A DNA stretch of 21,732 nt, taken from contig DASXCK010000396.1 of the NCBI GenBank assembly GCA_036491235.1, positions 1 to 21,732 on the forward strand, in the 5' to 3' direction. The DNA is from JAVDCA01 sp036491235. Its GTDB lineage: Bacteria; Pseudomonadota; Alphaproteobacteria; Rhizobiales; Xanthobacteraceae. Positions 13,356 to 19,513 of the stretch are shown piece by piece (position 1 is the first letter of the stretch; each line of letters begins with the position of its first letter). The notes beneath the pieces were generated by a model that was not told the DNA's origin, did not search any database, and saw only the letters and a program-made list of their open reading frames with translations. Made by a program: the position numbers and the translations under genes.

Positions 13356-14360
13356 TCACCCCACGGACGGCCGCAGCAGCACCTGATCGCTCAGCCAGGC
13401 GTTCTCGGACCGCACGACGGCGAAGCCGGCGCGGGCCGCGAGCGGCGCGAACCCGGCGAGGCCGCGCGGAAACAAGCGGATGCGCGATTGCGCGATCACG
13501 CGCCGGCGCATCTCGTCGGCGCGTGTCACCGATCCGGCGACGAGGCGCGCGCCCGCCCCGTCGGCGCGCAGCGCCGCGAGGTTGGCGATGATCGCGTCGT
13601 CGCTGCCGTATTCGAACAGTGCGCCCTCCGAGGAAGCCGCGACGATCGCGCCGGCGGCGACGAGCGTGCGGACGAGCTCGGCGAGCGGCGCAACGGTGTT
13701 CCAGTCGTAGGGCGCGTGGTGCCACGCGATGTCGCGGCCGTGCAGCGGCCGGCCACTTGCCGTGAGCGCCGCGAGCGCGTTGGCGCCGAAGGCAGGCCCG
13801 TCCTGGTCGCCATCGAGCACATGCACCGTGATGCGGCGCGCGAGCAGCGCGGGATGGTCGCGCGCGAGCAGGATCAGTGCATTGAGGCTGTCGAGGGCAG
13901 GGCCGCCGCCGATGTCGACGAGCGCGAGCGGGGCGCTCGTGTCGGCACGCAGATGCTCGACCAGCCCCTCGGCCAGGAGGCGCGCCACTTGCTGCATGCG
14001 CAGGCGCATCAGGCGGACATGCGGCGCGGCAGCGACGCGGCGGTCCATCGGCGTGTTCCACGGCGCCACCAGGTTGTCGGGGCCGAGCTTCATCACGTAG
14101 GTGCTGAGCCCGTCGAGGAAGCCGCCCTGAAGCTCGAAAACCGAACGGACGAGCCGCGACTGCCGCGCCGCCGCGCGCAGCAGCAGGCGCATGACGAACG
14201 TCGGAATGAACCGGCGGCTGCGCTCGTCGGCAACGAAAGCGTCGTGCAGCGCGCGCGACGCGGCCGGGTCATCCGGCACCGCGAAACGCGGATCGGTGAG
14301 GTCGATCACCGGCAGGTCATACCCCTCGCGCGTCCTCGCGGTCAGCATGGGGGCAGACAC
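13356..14360 (-). CDS. Class I SAM-dependent methyltransferase-like protein
   Basis: A 334-aa protein. The first 120 residues are helical (FVMRLLLRAAARQSRLVRSVFELQGG). Then LALVDIGGGPALDSLNALILL gives a SAM-binding motif I (DxGGGxxxxS). ITVHVLDGDQDGPAF ends with an acidic residue where the SAM ribose would bind, and IAWHHAPYDWN follows. The tail RLFPRGLAGFAPLAARAGFAVVRSE resembles the substrate-side end of such enzymes. I read it as a methyltransferase fold, substrate unknown. The GTG at 14360 has GGAAG just ahead; an ATG at 14348 is an alternative that would remove four residues. It lies 31 bp after the PhnB-like gene and 77 bp before the tyrosinase gene on the same strand, suggesting one operon. 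Confidence 0.65.
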   Translation of the reverse strand: MSAPMLTARTREGYDLPVIDLTDPRFAVPDDPAASRALHDAFVADERSRRFIPTFVMRLLLRAAARQSRLVRSVFELQGGFLDGLSTYVMKLGPDNLVAPWNTPMDRRVAAAPHVRLMRLRMQQVARLLAEGLVEHLRADTSAPLALVDIGGGPALDSLNALILLARDHPALLARRITVHVLDGDQDGPAFGANALAALTASGRPLHGRDIAWHHAPYDWNTVAPLAELVRTLVAAGAIVAASSEGALFEYGSDDAIIANLAALRADGAGARLVAGSVTRADEMRRRVIAQSRIRLFPRGLAGFAPLAARAGFAVVRSENAWLSDQVLLRPSVG

Positions 14361-14391
14361 CGAGCTTCCATCTCGCGGCTCGGGCGACGAC

Positions 14392-14856
14392 TCACGCCGC
14401 GGCGTCCTTCAGCGCCTGGATATCGACCTTCGTCATCTTCATCATCGCGGCCATCACGCGCCCGGCGCGGGCGCCGGTCATGAGATCGGGCAGGCCGGCG
14501 TAATTGATCTGCCAGGAGAGGCCGAAGCGGTCCTTGAGCCAGCCGCACACATTATAGCTGCCGCCGTCGCCGAGCGCGGTCCACAGCCGATCGATGTCCG
14601 CCTGCTCGGTGCAGTCGACCATGAGCGAGAAGGCTTCGCTCAGCCGATACGCCGGACCGCCGTTGAGCGCCGTGAAGCGCCGCCCCTCGAGCTCGAAGGC
14701 GACGACCATGGCGCTGCCCTTCGGTCCGGGTCCGGCGTCGCCATAGCGCGAGACGTGGGTGATGCGCGCGTTGTCGAACAGCGAGACATAGAATTTTGCG
14801 GCGTCCTCGGCTTGCGTGTCGTACCAGAGGAAGGGTGTGATGCTCTTGATGGCCAT
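14392..14856 (-). CDS. VOC family protein of the PhnB / 3-demethylubiquinone-methyltransferase-like group
   Basis: A 154-aa protein beginning MAIKSITPFLWYDTQAEDAA, the hallmark N-terminus of the PhnB-like VOC group. It continues with FYVSLFDNARITHVSRYG, AMVVAFELEGRRFTALNGGP and LSEAFSLMVDCTEQADIDRLW, and ends with CGWLKDRFGLSWQINYAGLPDLM. Proteins of this group are often labelled 3-demethylubiquinone-9 3-methyltransferase, but they lack a SAM-binding fold; the label comes from a domain name, and the function is unknown. The ATG at 14856 with AAGG ahead is preferred over the longer frame to 14976, which runs into the divergent gene. It is the first gene of the minus-strand group leading to the tyrosinase. 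Confidence 0.88.
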   Translation of the reverse strand: MAIKSITPFLWYDTQAEDAAKFYVSLFDNARITHVSRYGDAGPGPKGSAMVVAFELEGRRFTALNGGPAYRLSEAFSLMVDCTEQADIDRLWTALGDGGSYNVCGWLKDRFGLSWQINYAGLPDLMTGARAGRVMAAMMKMTKVDIQALKDAAA

Positions 14857-14883
14857 GCTGAGCCTTTCTGCGGCGTTGCGCTT

Positions 14884-14902
14884 CCTCTCCGCAGGGGAGA
14901 GG
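14884..14902. repeat. Short hairpin in the divergent intergenic region
   Basis: CCTCTCC (14884-14890) and GGAGAGG (14896-14902) pair around a 5-base loop. Similar CCTCTCC-GGAGAGG hairpins are frequent between genes in rhizobia as I recall. It lies between the divergent starts of the PhnB-like and ArsC-like genes and could overlap their promoters. Confidence 0.45.
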
Positions 14903-14959
14903 ACGATAGCAGGCGTCGTACCGGTGGACTTGCGGCCGCGAAATGCCCAAACTGTCGGC

Positions 14960-15325
14960 ATGAAGCATCCGGTCACGATCTACGGCATCAAGAACTGCGA
15001 CACCATGAAGAAGGCGCGCGTGTGGCTCGACCAGCACGGCGTGACGTACGCGTTCCACGACTACAAGGCGGCCGGCATCGAGCGCGCGAGCCTCGAAGGC
15101 TGGGCGCGAAAAGTCGGCTGGGAGACCTTGCTCAACCGCGCCGGGACCACGTTCCGCGCACTGCCCGCGACCGACAAGGACGGGATCACCGAGAAGAAGG
15201 CGATCGCGCTCATGGTCGCGCAGCCGTCCATGATCAAGCGCCCGGTGCTCGACATCGGCGGCAAGCTCTTGGTCGGTTTCAAGCCGGAGCAATACGCGCA
15301 GGCTTTTCCGGCGAGCAGCCGATAA
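14960..15325 (+). CDS. ArsC/Spx family protein, YffB-type
   Basis: A 121-aa thioredoxin-fold protein. It begins MKHPVTIYGIKNCDTMKKARVWLDQHGV, with a single cysteine (C13) in the KNCDTMKKA motif typical of the YffB branch of arsenate-reductase-like proteins. HDYKAAGI, GWETLLNRAGTTFRALP and PSMIKRPVLDIGGKLLVGFKPEQY complete the family pattern; R in KRP is conserved. The YffB branch is thought to act as a glutathione-dependent thiol reductase. No arsenic resistance gene is nearby, so arsenate reduction should not be assumed. It is followed after 26 bp by the LysE-family gene in the same direction and is divergent from the PhnB-like gene. Confidence 0.88.
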   Translation: MKHPVTIYGIKNCDTMKKARVWLDQHGVTYAFHDYKAAGIERASLEGWARKVGWETLLNRAGTTFRALPATDKDGITEKKAIALMVAQPSMIKRPVLDIGGKLLVGFKPEQYAQAFPASSR

Positions 15326-15351
15326 AAGCGGCGCCGTCGGGAGTGCCCATC

Positions 15352-16002
15352 ATGCCTATCGTTCTTCCACCACCGGCGAGCATCGGCCTGTTCGCGGTCG
15401 CGGCGCTTGCGCTGCTGCTCATCCCCGGGCCGGCGGTCCTCTACATCGTGTCGCGCTCGCTGGAGCAGGGAAGATTCGCCGGTCTCGTCTCCAACCTCGG
15501 AATTCATGCCGGCACAATGGTGCACGTGGTGGCGGCGAGCCTCGGCCTCTCGGCGTTGCTGATGACCTCGGCGCTCGCCTTCGCGGCGGTCAAATATCTC
15601 GGCGCCGCGTATCTGATCTGGCTCGGGCTGCGCCGCATCTTTGGCCCGCAGGCCGCCCCCGACACGGCGCGCGGTGCGGTCCGGCGCGGCTATCTGCAGC
15701 TCGTGCGCGACGGCTTCATCGTCAACCTGTTCAATCCGAAGACGGCGCTGTTCTTCCTCGCCTTCCTGCCGCAGTTCGCCGACGTCGGCCGCGGCCATGT
15801 GGCGACGCAGATCGCCTTCCTGGGCCTCGTGTTCGTCGCGCTCGGGCTGGTGACCGACAGCTGCTACGCCCTGGTCGCCGGCACGGCGGGCGACTGGATC
15901 AAGCGCAAGCGCGGCCCGTTACGGTTCGAACGCTACGTCACCGGCGTCGTGATGATCGGCCTCGGCGTGACGGCAGCGTTCGCGGGCAGCGGCAGGAAAT
16001 AA
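15352..16002 (+). CDS. LysE/RhtB family amino acid exporter
   Basis: A 216-aa inner-membrane protein with about six hydrophobic segments: GLFAVAALALLLIPGPAVLY, NLGIHAGTMVHVVAASLGLS, ALAFAAVKYLGAAYLIWLGL, ALFFLAFLPQF, IAFLGLVFVALGLVTDSCYA and YVTGVVMIGLGVTAAFA. The motifs IPGPAVLYIVSR (TM1), LGAAYLIWLGLR (TM3) and GFIVNLFNPKTALFFLAFLPQF are diagnostic of LysE/RhtB exporters. It probably exports an amino acid or related compound using the proton gradient; substrate unknown. The start at 15352 has GGGAG ahead. It lies 26 bp after the ArsC-like gene and ends one base from the stop of the convergent flavin monooxygenase gene. Confidence 0.9.
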   Translation: MPIVLPPPASIGLFAVAALALLLIPGPAVLYIVSRSLEQGRFAGLVSNLGIHAGTMVHVVAASLGLSALLMTSALAFAAVKYLGAAYLIWLGLRRIFGPQAAPDTARGAVRRGYLQLVRDGFIVNLFNPKTALFFLAFLPQFADVGRGHVATQIAFLGLVFVALGLVTDSCYALVAGTAGDWIKRKRGPLRFERYVTGVVMIGLGVTAAFAGSGRK

Positions 16003-16003
16003 C

Positions 16004-17095
16004 TCATTCGGCGGTGCGGCGGCGGTCGATCTCGATCGCGCCCGCCTTGAGCCGCGGAATGAGCTCGCGGCCGAATTCGACCGTGTCGTTGAACGGATCG
16101 AAGCCACGAATCAAAAACGAGTCGATTCCGAGCGTGTAGTATTCGAGCATGGCGTCCGCGACCTGCGCGGGCGTGCCGACGAGGCACGAGGTGTTGCCGA
16201 GGGCGCCGGTCGCGCGCGCGATCCCCATCCACAGGCGCTGGTCGTGGATGTCGCGCTCGAGCGCAAAGCCCATCAGGCGCTTGCCCGCATTGTCGACCGG
16301 GCCGCTCGCGCCCTCCTGCCGGCTCCAGCCTTTCTTGCCCGTCATCGCGACGAGGATGCGGTTCGCCTTGTCCCACGCCTCGCCCTCGGTTTCGGCGATG
16401 ATCGGGCGGACCGACATGTTGAAGCCGACCGAGCGCCCGAACGCGGCCGCCTGGACGCGGAACGCAGCCATGCGCTCGTGCGTCGTGGCGAGCGGCTCGG
16501 CATAGATCGCATAGACGTCGCAGTGCCGCGCGCCCATCTCGAGTGCGCCCGGCGAAGCGCCGCCGAAGAAGAGCAGGGGATGCGGCTGTTGCAGCGGGCG
16601 CACGTCGGAGTCCGCGCCCGTCACGCGATAGAATGCGCCCGAGAAATCGAACGGCTTCGTGTTCGACCACGCGAGCTTCATCACCTCGAGATACTCGGCC
16701 GCGCGCCGGTAGCGTTCGGCCTTGGGGCTGAAGTCGCCGTCACCCTGCTGCTCGGCGTCGGTCTTGCCCGTGATGATGTGCACCGCCAGCCGGCCACCGG
16801 TGAGGTGGTCGAAGGTCGCGATCTTGCGCGCCATCAGGGTCGGCGCGACGAAGCCGGGCCGGTGGGCGATGAGATAGCCGAGCTTCTCGGTATGCGCGGC
16901 GGCGTGCAGCGCGACCAGAAATCCTTCCGCCGACGAGGAGGTGTGGCCGACCAGTGCCATGTCGAAGCCGGCCGCGTCGTGCGCGCAGGCGAACTGCGCG
17001 ACGTACGCGGGCGAGAGGCCGCCCTCGAGTACATGCAGGGTCGCGTCGCCGCTCGGCGGCGCGACGCCGATCATTCCGATGATGCGGACGAGCAT
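16004..17095 (-). CDS. LLM class flavin-dependent monooxygenase (SsuD-like)
   Basis: A 363-aa protein with the bacterial-luciferase TIM-barrel pattern. GFDMALVGHTSSSAEG is near the N-terminus. KLGYLIAHRPGFVAPTLMARKIATFDHLTGGRLAVHIITG then matches alkanesulfonate monooxygenase SsuD closely, and DFSPKAERYRRAAEYLEVMKLAW and LLFFGGASPGALEMGARHCDVY follow. The end, LVGTPAQVADAMLEYYTLGIDSFLIRGFDPFND, is also SsuD-like. It uses FMNH2 from a separate reductase; the substrate may be an organosulfonate or a similar compound. No reductase or transporter of a sulfonate operon is in view. The frame is open to 17461, but the ATG at 17095 matches the family start and has AAGG ahead. Confidence 0.88.
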   Translation of the reverse strand: MLVRIIGMIGVAPPSGDATLHVLEGGLSPAYVAQFACAHDAAGFDMALVGHTSSSAEGFLVALHAAAHTEKLGYLIAHRPGFVAPTLMARKIATFDHLTGGRLAVHIITGKTDAEQQGDGDFSPKAERYRRAAEYLEVMKLAWSNTKPFDFSGAFYRVTGADSDVRPLQQPHPLLFFGGASPGALEMGARHCDVYAIYAEPLATTHERMAAFRVQAAAFGRSVGFNMSVRPIIAETEGEAWDKANRILVAMTGKKGWSRQEGASGPVDNAGKRLMGFALERDIHDQRLWMGIARATGALGNTSCLVGTPAQVADAMLEYYTLGIDSFLIRGFDPFNDTVEFGRELIPRLKAGAIEIDRRRTAE

Positions 17096-17216
17096 GGACC
17101 CTTCTTGGGTTTTCTCATCGAGACTGCGCGGGCCGACAAGGCCGGTCAAGTCCGGAACGTCCTGCGTAAGCTCGCGGGCACCATCCAATTTGCGTCGATT
17201 TGTGCTACATTGCGGC

Positions 17217-17512
17217 ATGACCGCTGCCGACATCATCTCCTCTTTGCGCGCCGGGCTGCCGACATCCGCGCGCTTGGCGCTGCGTCGCTTCATGTCTTCG
17301 GATCGACTGCACGCGGAGAGGCCCGGGACGATAGCGATGTAGACTTGTTCATCGACTACGATCCGGATCGATTCAGCTTCGTCGAGCTCATCAGATTGCG
17401 GGAGCGGTTGAGCGAGATGCTCGGGCGACGTGCAGACCTCGCCACGCGCGAAGGGCTTCATCCGCTGCTGCGTCGGGGTATCGAGGCCGAAGCTATTCGG
17501 GTATTTTATTGA
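17217..17512 (+). pseudogene. Frameshifted MNT-type nucleotidyltransferase (antitoxin) gene
   Basis: An ATG at 17217 opens MTAADIISSLRAGLP in one frame; from 17261 the family sequence continues in another frame as DIRALGAASLHVFGSTARGEARDDSDVDLFIDYD and ends RRGIEAEAIRVFY at a TGA (17510-17512). The join is a -1 shift at the g of 17261, as if one G had been lost from a CCGGAC to leave CCGAC. The motif GSTARG-x7-SDVDLF is the minimal nucleotidyltransferase core of MNT antitoxins, with both aspartates of DVD present. The product is truncated in frame A (stop at 17342), and frame B has no good start, so the full protein is not made unless a frameshift occurs or the base is a sequence error. It is the partner of the overlapping HEPN gene. 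Confidence 0.8.
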
Positions 17513-17856
17513 AGCGGCCGCATCTTGTTCGCCTTCGCGACATGCTCGAAAACATCGATGCCGTGGCGGAGATGATCGCCGGCATCGATCTTACCGAATA
17601 TGGTGGAAACCTGATGCTTCGTCGTGCCGTGGAGCGCTGCGTCGAGATCGTCTCGGAAGCGAGTCGTGGCATCCCGGATGAGATGAAGGCGGCCTCTCCC
17701 AATCAGCCCTGGCCCGAGATCGCATCGATCGGTAATCTCCTCCGCCACCATTGCGAGCGGATGGACGGTTTGATCATGCGGAAAATAGCGACGCGTTCCC
17801 TGCCGGATTTGCGGAATGTCGTGGCCGCGATGATCGACCAATCCGATCGATCTTGA
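17509..17856 (+). CDS. HEPN/DUF86 toxin-like protein (HepT family), motif tyrosine replaced
   Basis: A 115-aa all-helical protein of normal DUF86 length. It contains RLRDMLENIDAVAEMIAG, RRAVERCVEIVSEASRGIPDEMK, QPWPEIASIGNLLRHH and a C-terminal LPDLRNVVAAM. In HepT toxins the RNase motif is R-x4-H-x-Y. Here the matching positions are G75, H80 and C82, so the histidine is kept but the arginine and tyrosine are not. Many DUF86 proteins have GN rather than RN there as far as I recall, but the tyrosine is usually kept. The frame starts with TTG at 17509, overlapping the MNT stop (TTGA) by 4 bp; an ATG at 17542 is an alternative. It is co-transcribed with the broken antitoxin gene. I infer that its RNase function is lost or greatly weakened. 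Confidence 0.78.
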   Translation: MKRPHLVRLRDMLENIDAVAEMIAGIDLTEYGGNLMLRRAVERCVEIVSEASRGIPDEMKAASPNQPWPEIASIGNLLRHHCERMDGLIMRKIATRSLPDLRNVVAAMIDQSDRS

Positions 17857-17894
17857 CGCCGACCCTCGCTTCTCAACCCCATTCGGAGTCTCCT

Positions 17895-18671
17895 ATGGAC
17901 ATCACTCTTTCCGGCCGTTCGGCCATCATCACGGGCGCGAGCAAGGGGCTCGGGCTCGCCATGGCGATGCAGTTCGCGAGCTCGGGCGCCGACGTGGCGC
18001 TGGTCGCGCGCGGGCGCGAGGCACTCGACGCCGCAGTCGCCGAGATCCGCGCCAAGGCGCAGACGAAGGTGATCGGCATCGCGGCCGACATGGCGAAAGC
18101 GGACGAGGTCAAGCGCGCCTATGACGAGGCGATGCGCGCGCTCGGCAAGCTCGACATCGTGGTCAACAACGCCGGCACCTCGCGCGCCGGACCGTTCATG
18201 GATATCACCGACGAGCTGATGCAGCAGGACCTCGACCTCAAGCTGTTTGGCGCGATCCGCCTGACCCGGCTCGTCTGGCCGCAGCTCAAGGAGCGCCGCT
18301 GGGGCCGCATCGTCAACGTGCTGAACATCGGCGCCAAGGCGCCGCGCGCCGCGAGCGGGCCGACCTCGATCTCGCGCGCCGCCGGCATGGCGCTCACCAA
18401 GGCGCTGGCCGGTGAGGGCGCACCGCACAATATTTTGGTGAATGCCATGCTGGTCGGCCTGATCGAGAGCGACCAGCACGTGCAGCGCGCCAAGCGCACC
18501 GGGGTCGCGCTCGACGACTACATGAAGGACAAGGCCAAGAGCATCCCGCTCGGCCGCATGGGCAAGGCGGAAGAATTCGCCGCGATGGCGTGCCTCCTGG
18601 TGTCGGACACCTGCGGCTTCGTCACCGGCACCGCGATCAACGTCGACGGCGGCGCCTCGCCGGTGGTGTGA
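17895..18671 (+). CDS. SDR family protein lacking the standard catalytic residues
   Basis: A 258-aa protein with a normal SDR Rossmann frame: TGASKGLG (13-20), D65 after the third strand, NNAG (91-94), and the C-terminal GRMGKAEEFAAMACLLVSDTCGFVTGTAINVDGG. The catalytic positions differ. With the usual spacing (Ser +13 = Tyr, +4 = Lys) they fall at N144, T157 and R161; the helix-4 asparagine is K116. Cofactor binding is probably kept, but the standard Tyr-Lys proton relay is absent. R39 after strand 2 suggests NADPH preference. The frame is open to 17751, but the ATG at 17895 has GGAG and the family start. It lies 38 bp after the HEPN gene. I recall other rhizobial relatives with similar NIGAKAP and SRAAGMALTK segments, so this may be a conserved non-standard subfamily rather than damage. 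Confidence 0.85.
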   Translation: MDITLSGRSAIITGASKGLGLAMAMQFASSGADVALVARGREALDAAVAEIRAKAQTKVIGIAADMAKADEVKRAYDEAMRALGKLDIVVNNAGTSRAGPFMDITDELMQQDLDLKLFGAIRLTRLVWPQLKERRWGRIVNVLNIGAKAPRAASGPTSISRAAGMALTKALAGEGAPHNILVNAMLVGLIESDQHVQRAKRTGVALDDYMKDKAKSIPLGRMGKAEEFAAMACLLVSDTCGFVTGTAINVDGGASPVV

Positions 18672-18676
18672 GGAGA

Positions 18677-18801
18677 CGTCGTCACGCCCGGGCTTGTCCC
18701 GGGCACCCACGTCTTTCTTGTGTGCGGCAAAGAGGTGGATGGCCGGGACATAGGCGAGCAAGGCGACGCCGTTCTTCGAACGGCTATGCCCGGCCATGAC
18801 G
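18677..18801. repeat. Modular hairpin repeat, copy 3 (40-bp module in the right arm)
   Basis: The core CCCACGTCTTT pairs imperfectly with AAAGAGGTGG (18730-18739). The left arm contains CCCGGGCTTGTCCCGGG. The right arm carries a 40-bp module at 18749-18788 with its own perfect hairpin GCCGTTC-ttc-GAACGGC. That module is the reverse complement of the one in copy 1 at 36 of 40 positions. It lies between the convergent ends of the SDR and hemoglobin genes and may terminate both. Confidence 0.75.
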
Positions 18802-18811
18802 GGTGGCAGGT

Positions 18812-19252
18812 TCACCGCATCACGATATCCCGGCGCATCGGCGCCAGGATCGCGACCAGCCCGCGCTGCTCGCGCGCCGGGACCTTGAACTTCTTCAGCG
18901 TCTTGCCGAGATCGCCGACCAGCGCGTTGAAGTCGCGGTTGCGCACGCCCATGCCGGCATGCGTCTCCTTCATGCTGCGCCCCGTGTAGGTGCACGGGCC
19001 GCCGGTGCCCTGGCAGATCTGGTCGACCAGGTTGTGCTTGAGCCGGCCGATGTCGGTATGGGCGAAGAACTTGTTGATCCGCTTATCGGCCGCGACGTTG
19101 CCGACGAAGTCGTCGACCACGGCGCGGATGGCGTCGATGCCGCCGAGGCGCTCGTAGAGCGACCTTTTCATCATGTGGCCGCCCATCATCTGGGCAGAGG
19201 CCGGGCTGATGGCGAGAACGGCCGCGACGAGCGCGGCGGTGACGATGCGCAT
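18812..19252 (-). CDS. Exported group 1 truncated hemoglobin
   Basis: A 146-aa protein. Residues 1-20 (MRIVTAALVAAVLAISPASA) are a signal peptide, so the globin is periplasmic, which is unusual for this group. The globin part follows: YERLGGIDAIRAVVDDFVGN, RINKFFAHTDIGRLKHNLVDQICQGTGGPCTYTGRSMKETHAGMGV, with H98 as the proximal heme ligand. Aligned by eye to M. tuberculosis trHbN, the B10 tyrosine position is V50 and the E11 glutamine position is L76, so the usual distal hydrogen-bonding pair is missing. C80 and C87 could form a disulfide. It probably binds heme and small gases in the periplasm; role unknown. The ATG at 19252 follows GAGGAG. It is divergent from the chemoreceptor gene. Confidence 0.85.
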   Translation of the reverse strand: MRIVTAALVAAVLAISPASAQMMGGHMMKRSLYERLGGIDAIRAVVDDFVGNVAADKRINKFFAHTDIGRLKHNLVDQICQGTGGPCTYTGRSMKETHAGMGVRNRDFNALVGDLGKTLKKFKVPAREQRGLVAILAPMRRDIVMR

Positions 19253-19513
19253 GGGAGATCTCCTCGGGTCAGATGTCGGTGATGCCATCCCTCGCGGGCG
19301 AAGGGGCTCGTGCAGCGACAGAGATACGGGAGCGGCGCCGCCGGGTTTCACGGCGTGAAGATGTTCTGCTTTTGGGGAAGGCGTTGGCGTATTGCGCAGG
19401 TCGAAAACGGGGAATACGGCCGGAAGTAATCATTTATTTATCATGTTTTGCGCTAGTGACGTGTTGAAAGTCTCGAACGATACGAATTGAACGCGCTTTT
19501 TTGGAGTGGGGCC
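19253..19513. other. Divergent intergenic region between hemoglobin and chemoreceptor genes
   Basis: This 261-bp stretch holds no recognisable gene. About 19425-19490 is AT-rich compared with its surroundings (ATCATTTATTTATCATGTTT), as expected for promoters of the chemoreceptor gene, but I could not find a convincing -35/-10 pair. The first bases after 19253 carry a small AGATCT palindrome next to the hemoglobin ribosome site. Confidence 0.4.

Noticed and set aside
11533..13386. A 617-codon open frame on the plus strand opposite the tyrosinase gene
   Set aside because: It is antisense to a gene with clear copper-site motifs. Its translation is low-complexity and Arg/Val/Gly-rich, as expected for shadow frames in GC-rich DNA.
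14392..14856. 3-demethylubiquinone methyltransferase activity for the PhnB-like protein
   Set aside because: The sequence is a VOC fold without a SAM-binding motif. The enzyme name is inherited from a misleading domain label.
14960..15325. Arsenate resistance function for the ArsC-like gene
   Set aside because: The KNCDTMKKA motif marks the YffB branch, and no arsR, arsB or acr3 gene is nearby.
14191..16002. A 603-codon frame that would fuse upstream sequence to the LysE exporter
   Set aside because: The family start is at 15352 with a ribosome site. The upstream part is antisense or out of frame to three better-supported genes.
17245..17275. Programmed -1 frameshift in the MNT gene
   Set aside because: No X-XXY-YYZ slippery heptamer is visible at the join. 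A simple one-base loss explains the sequence better.
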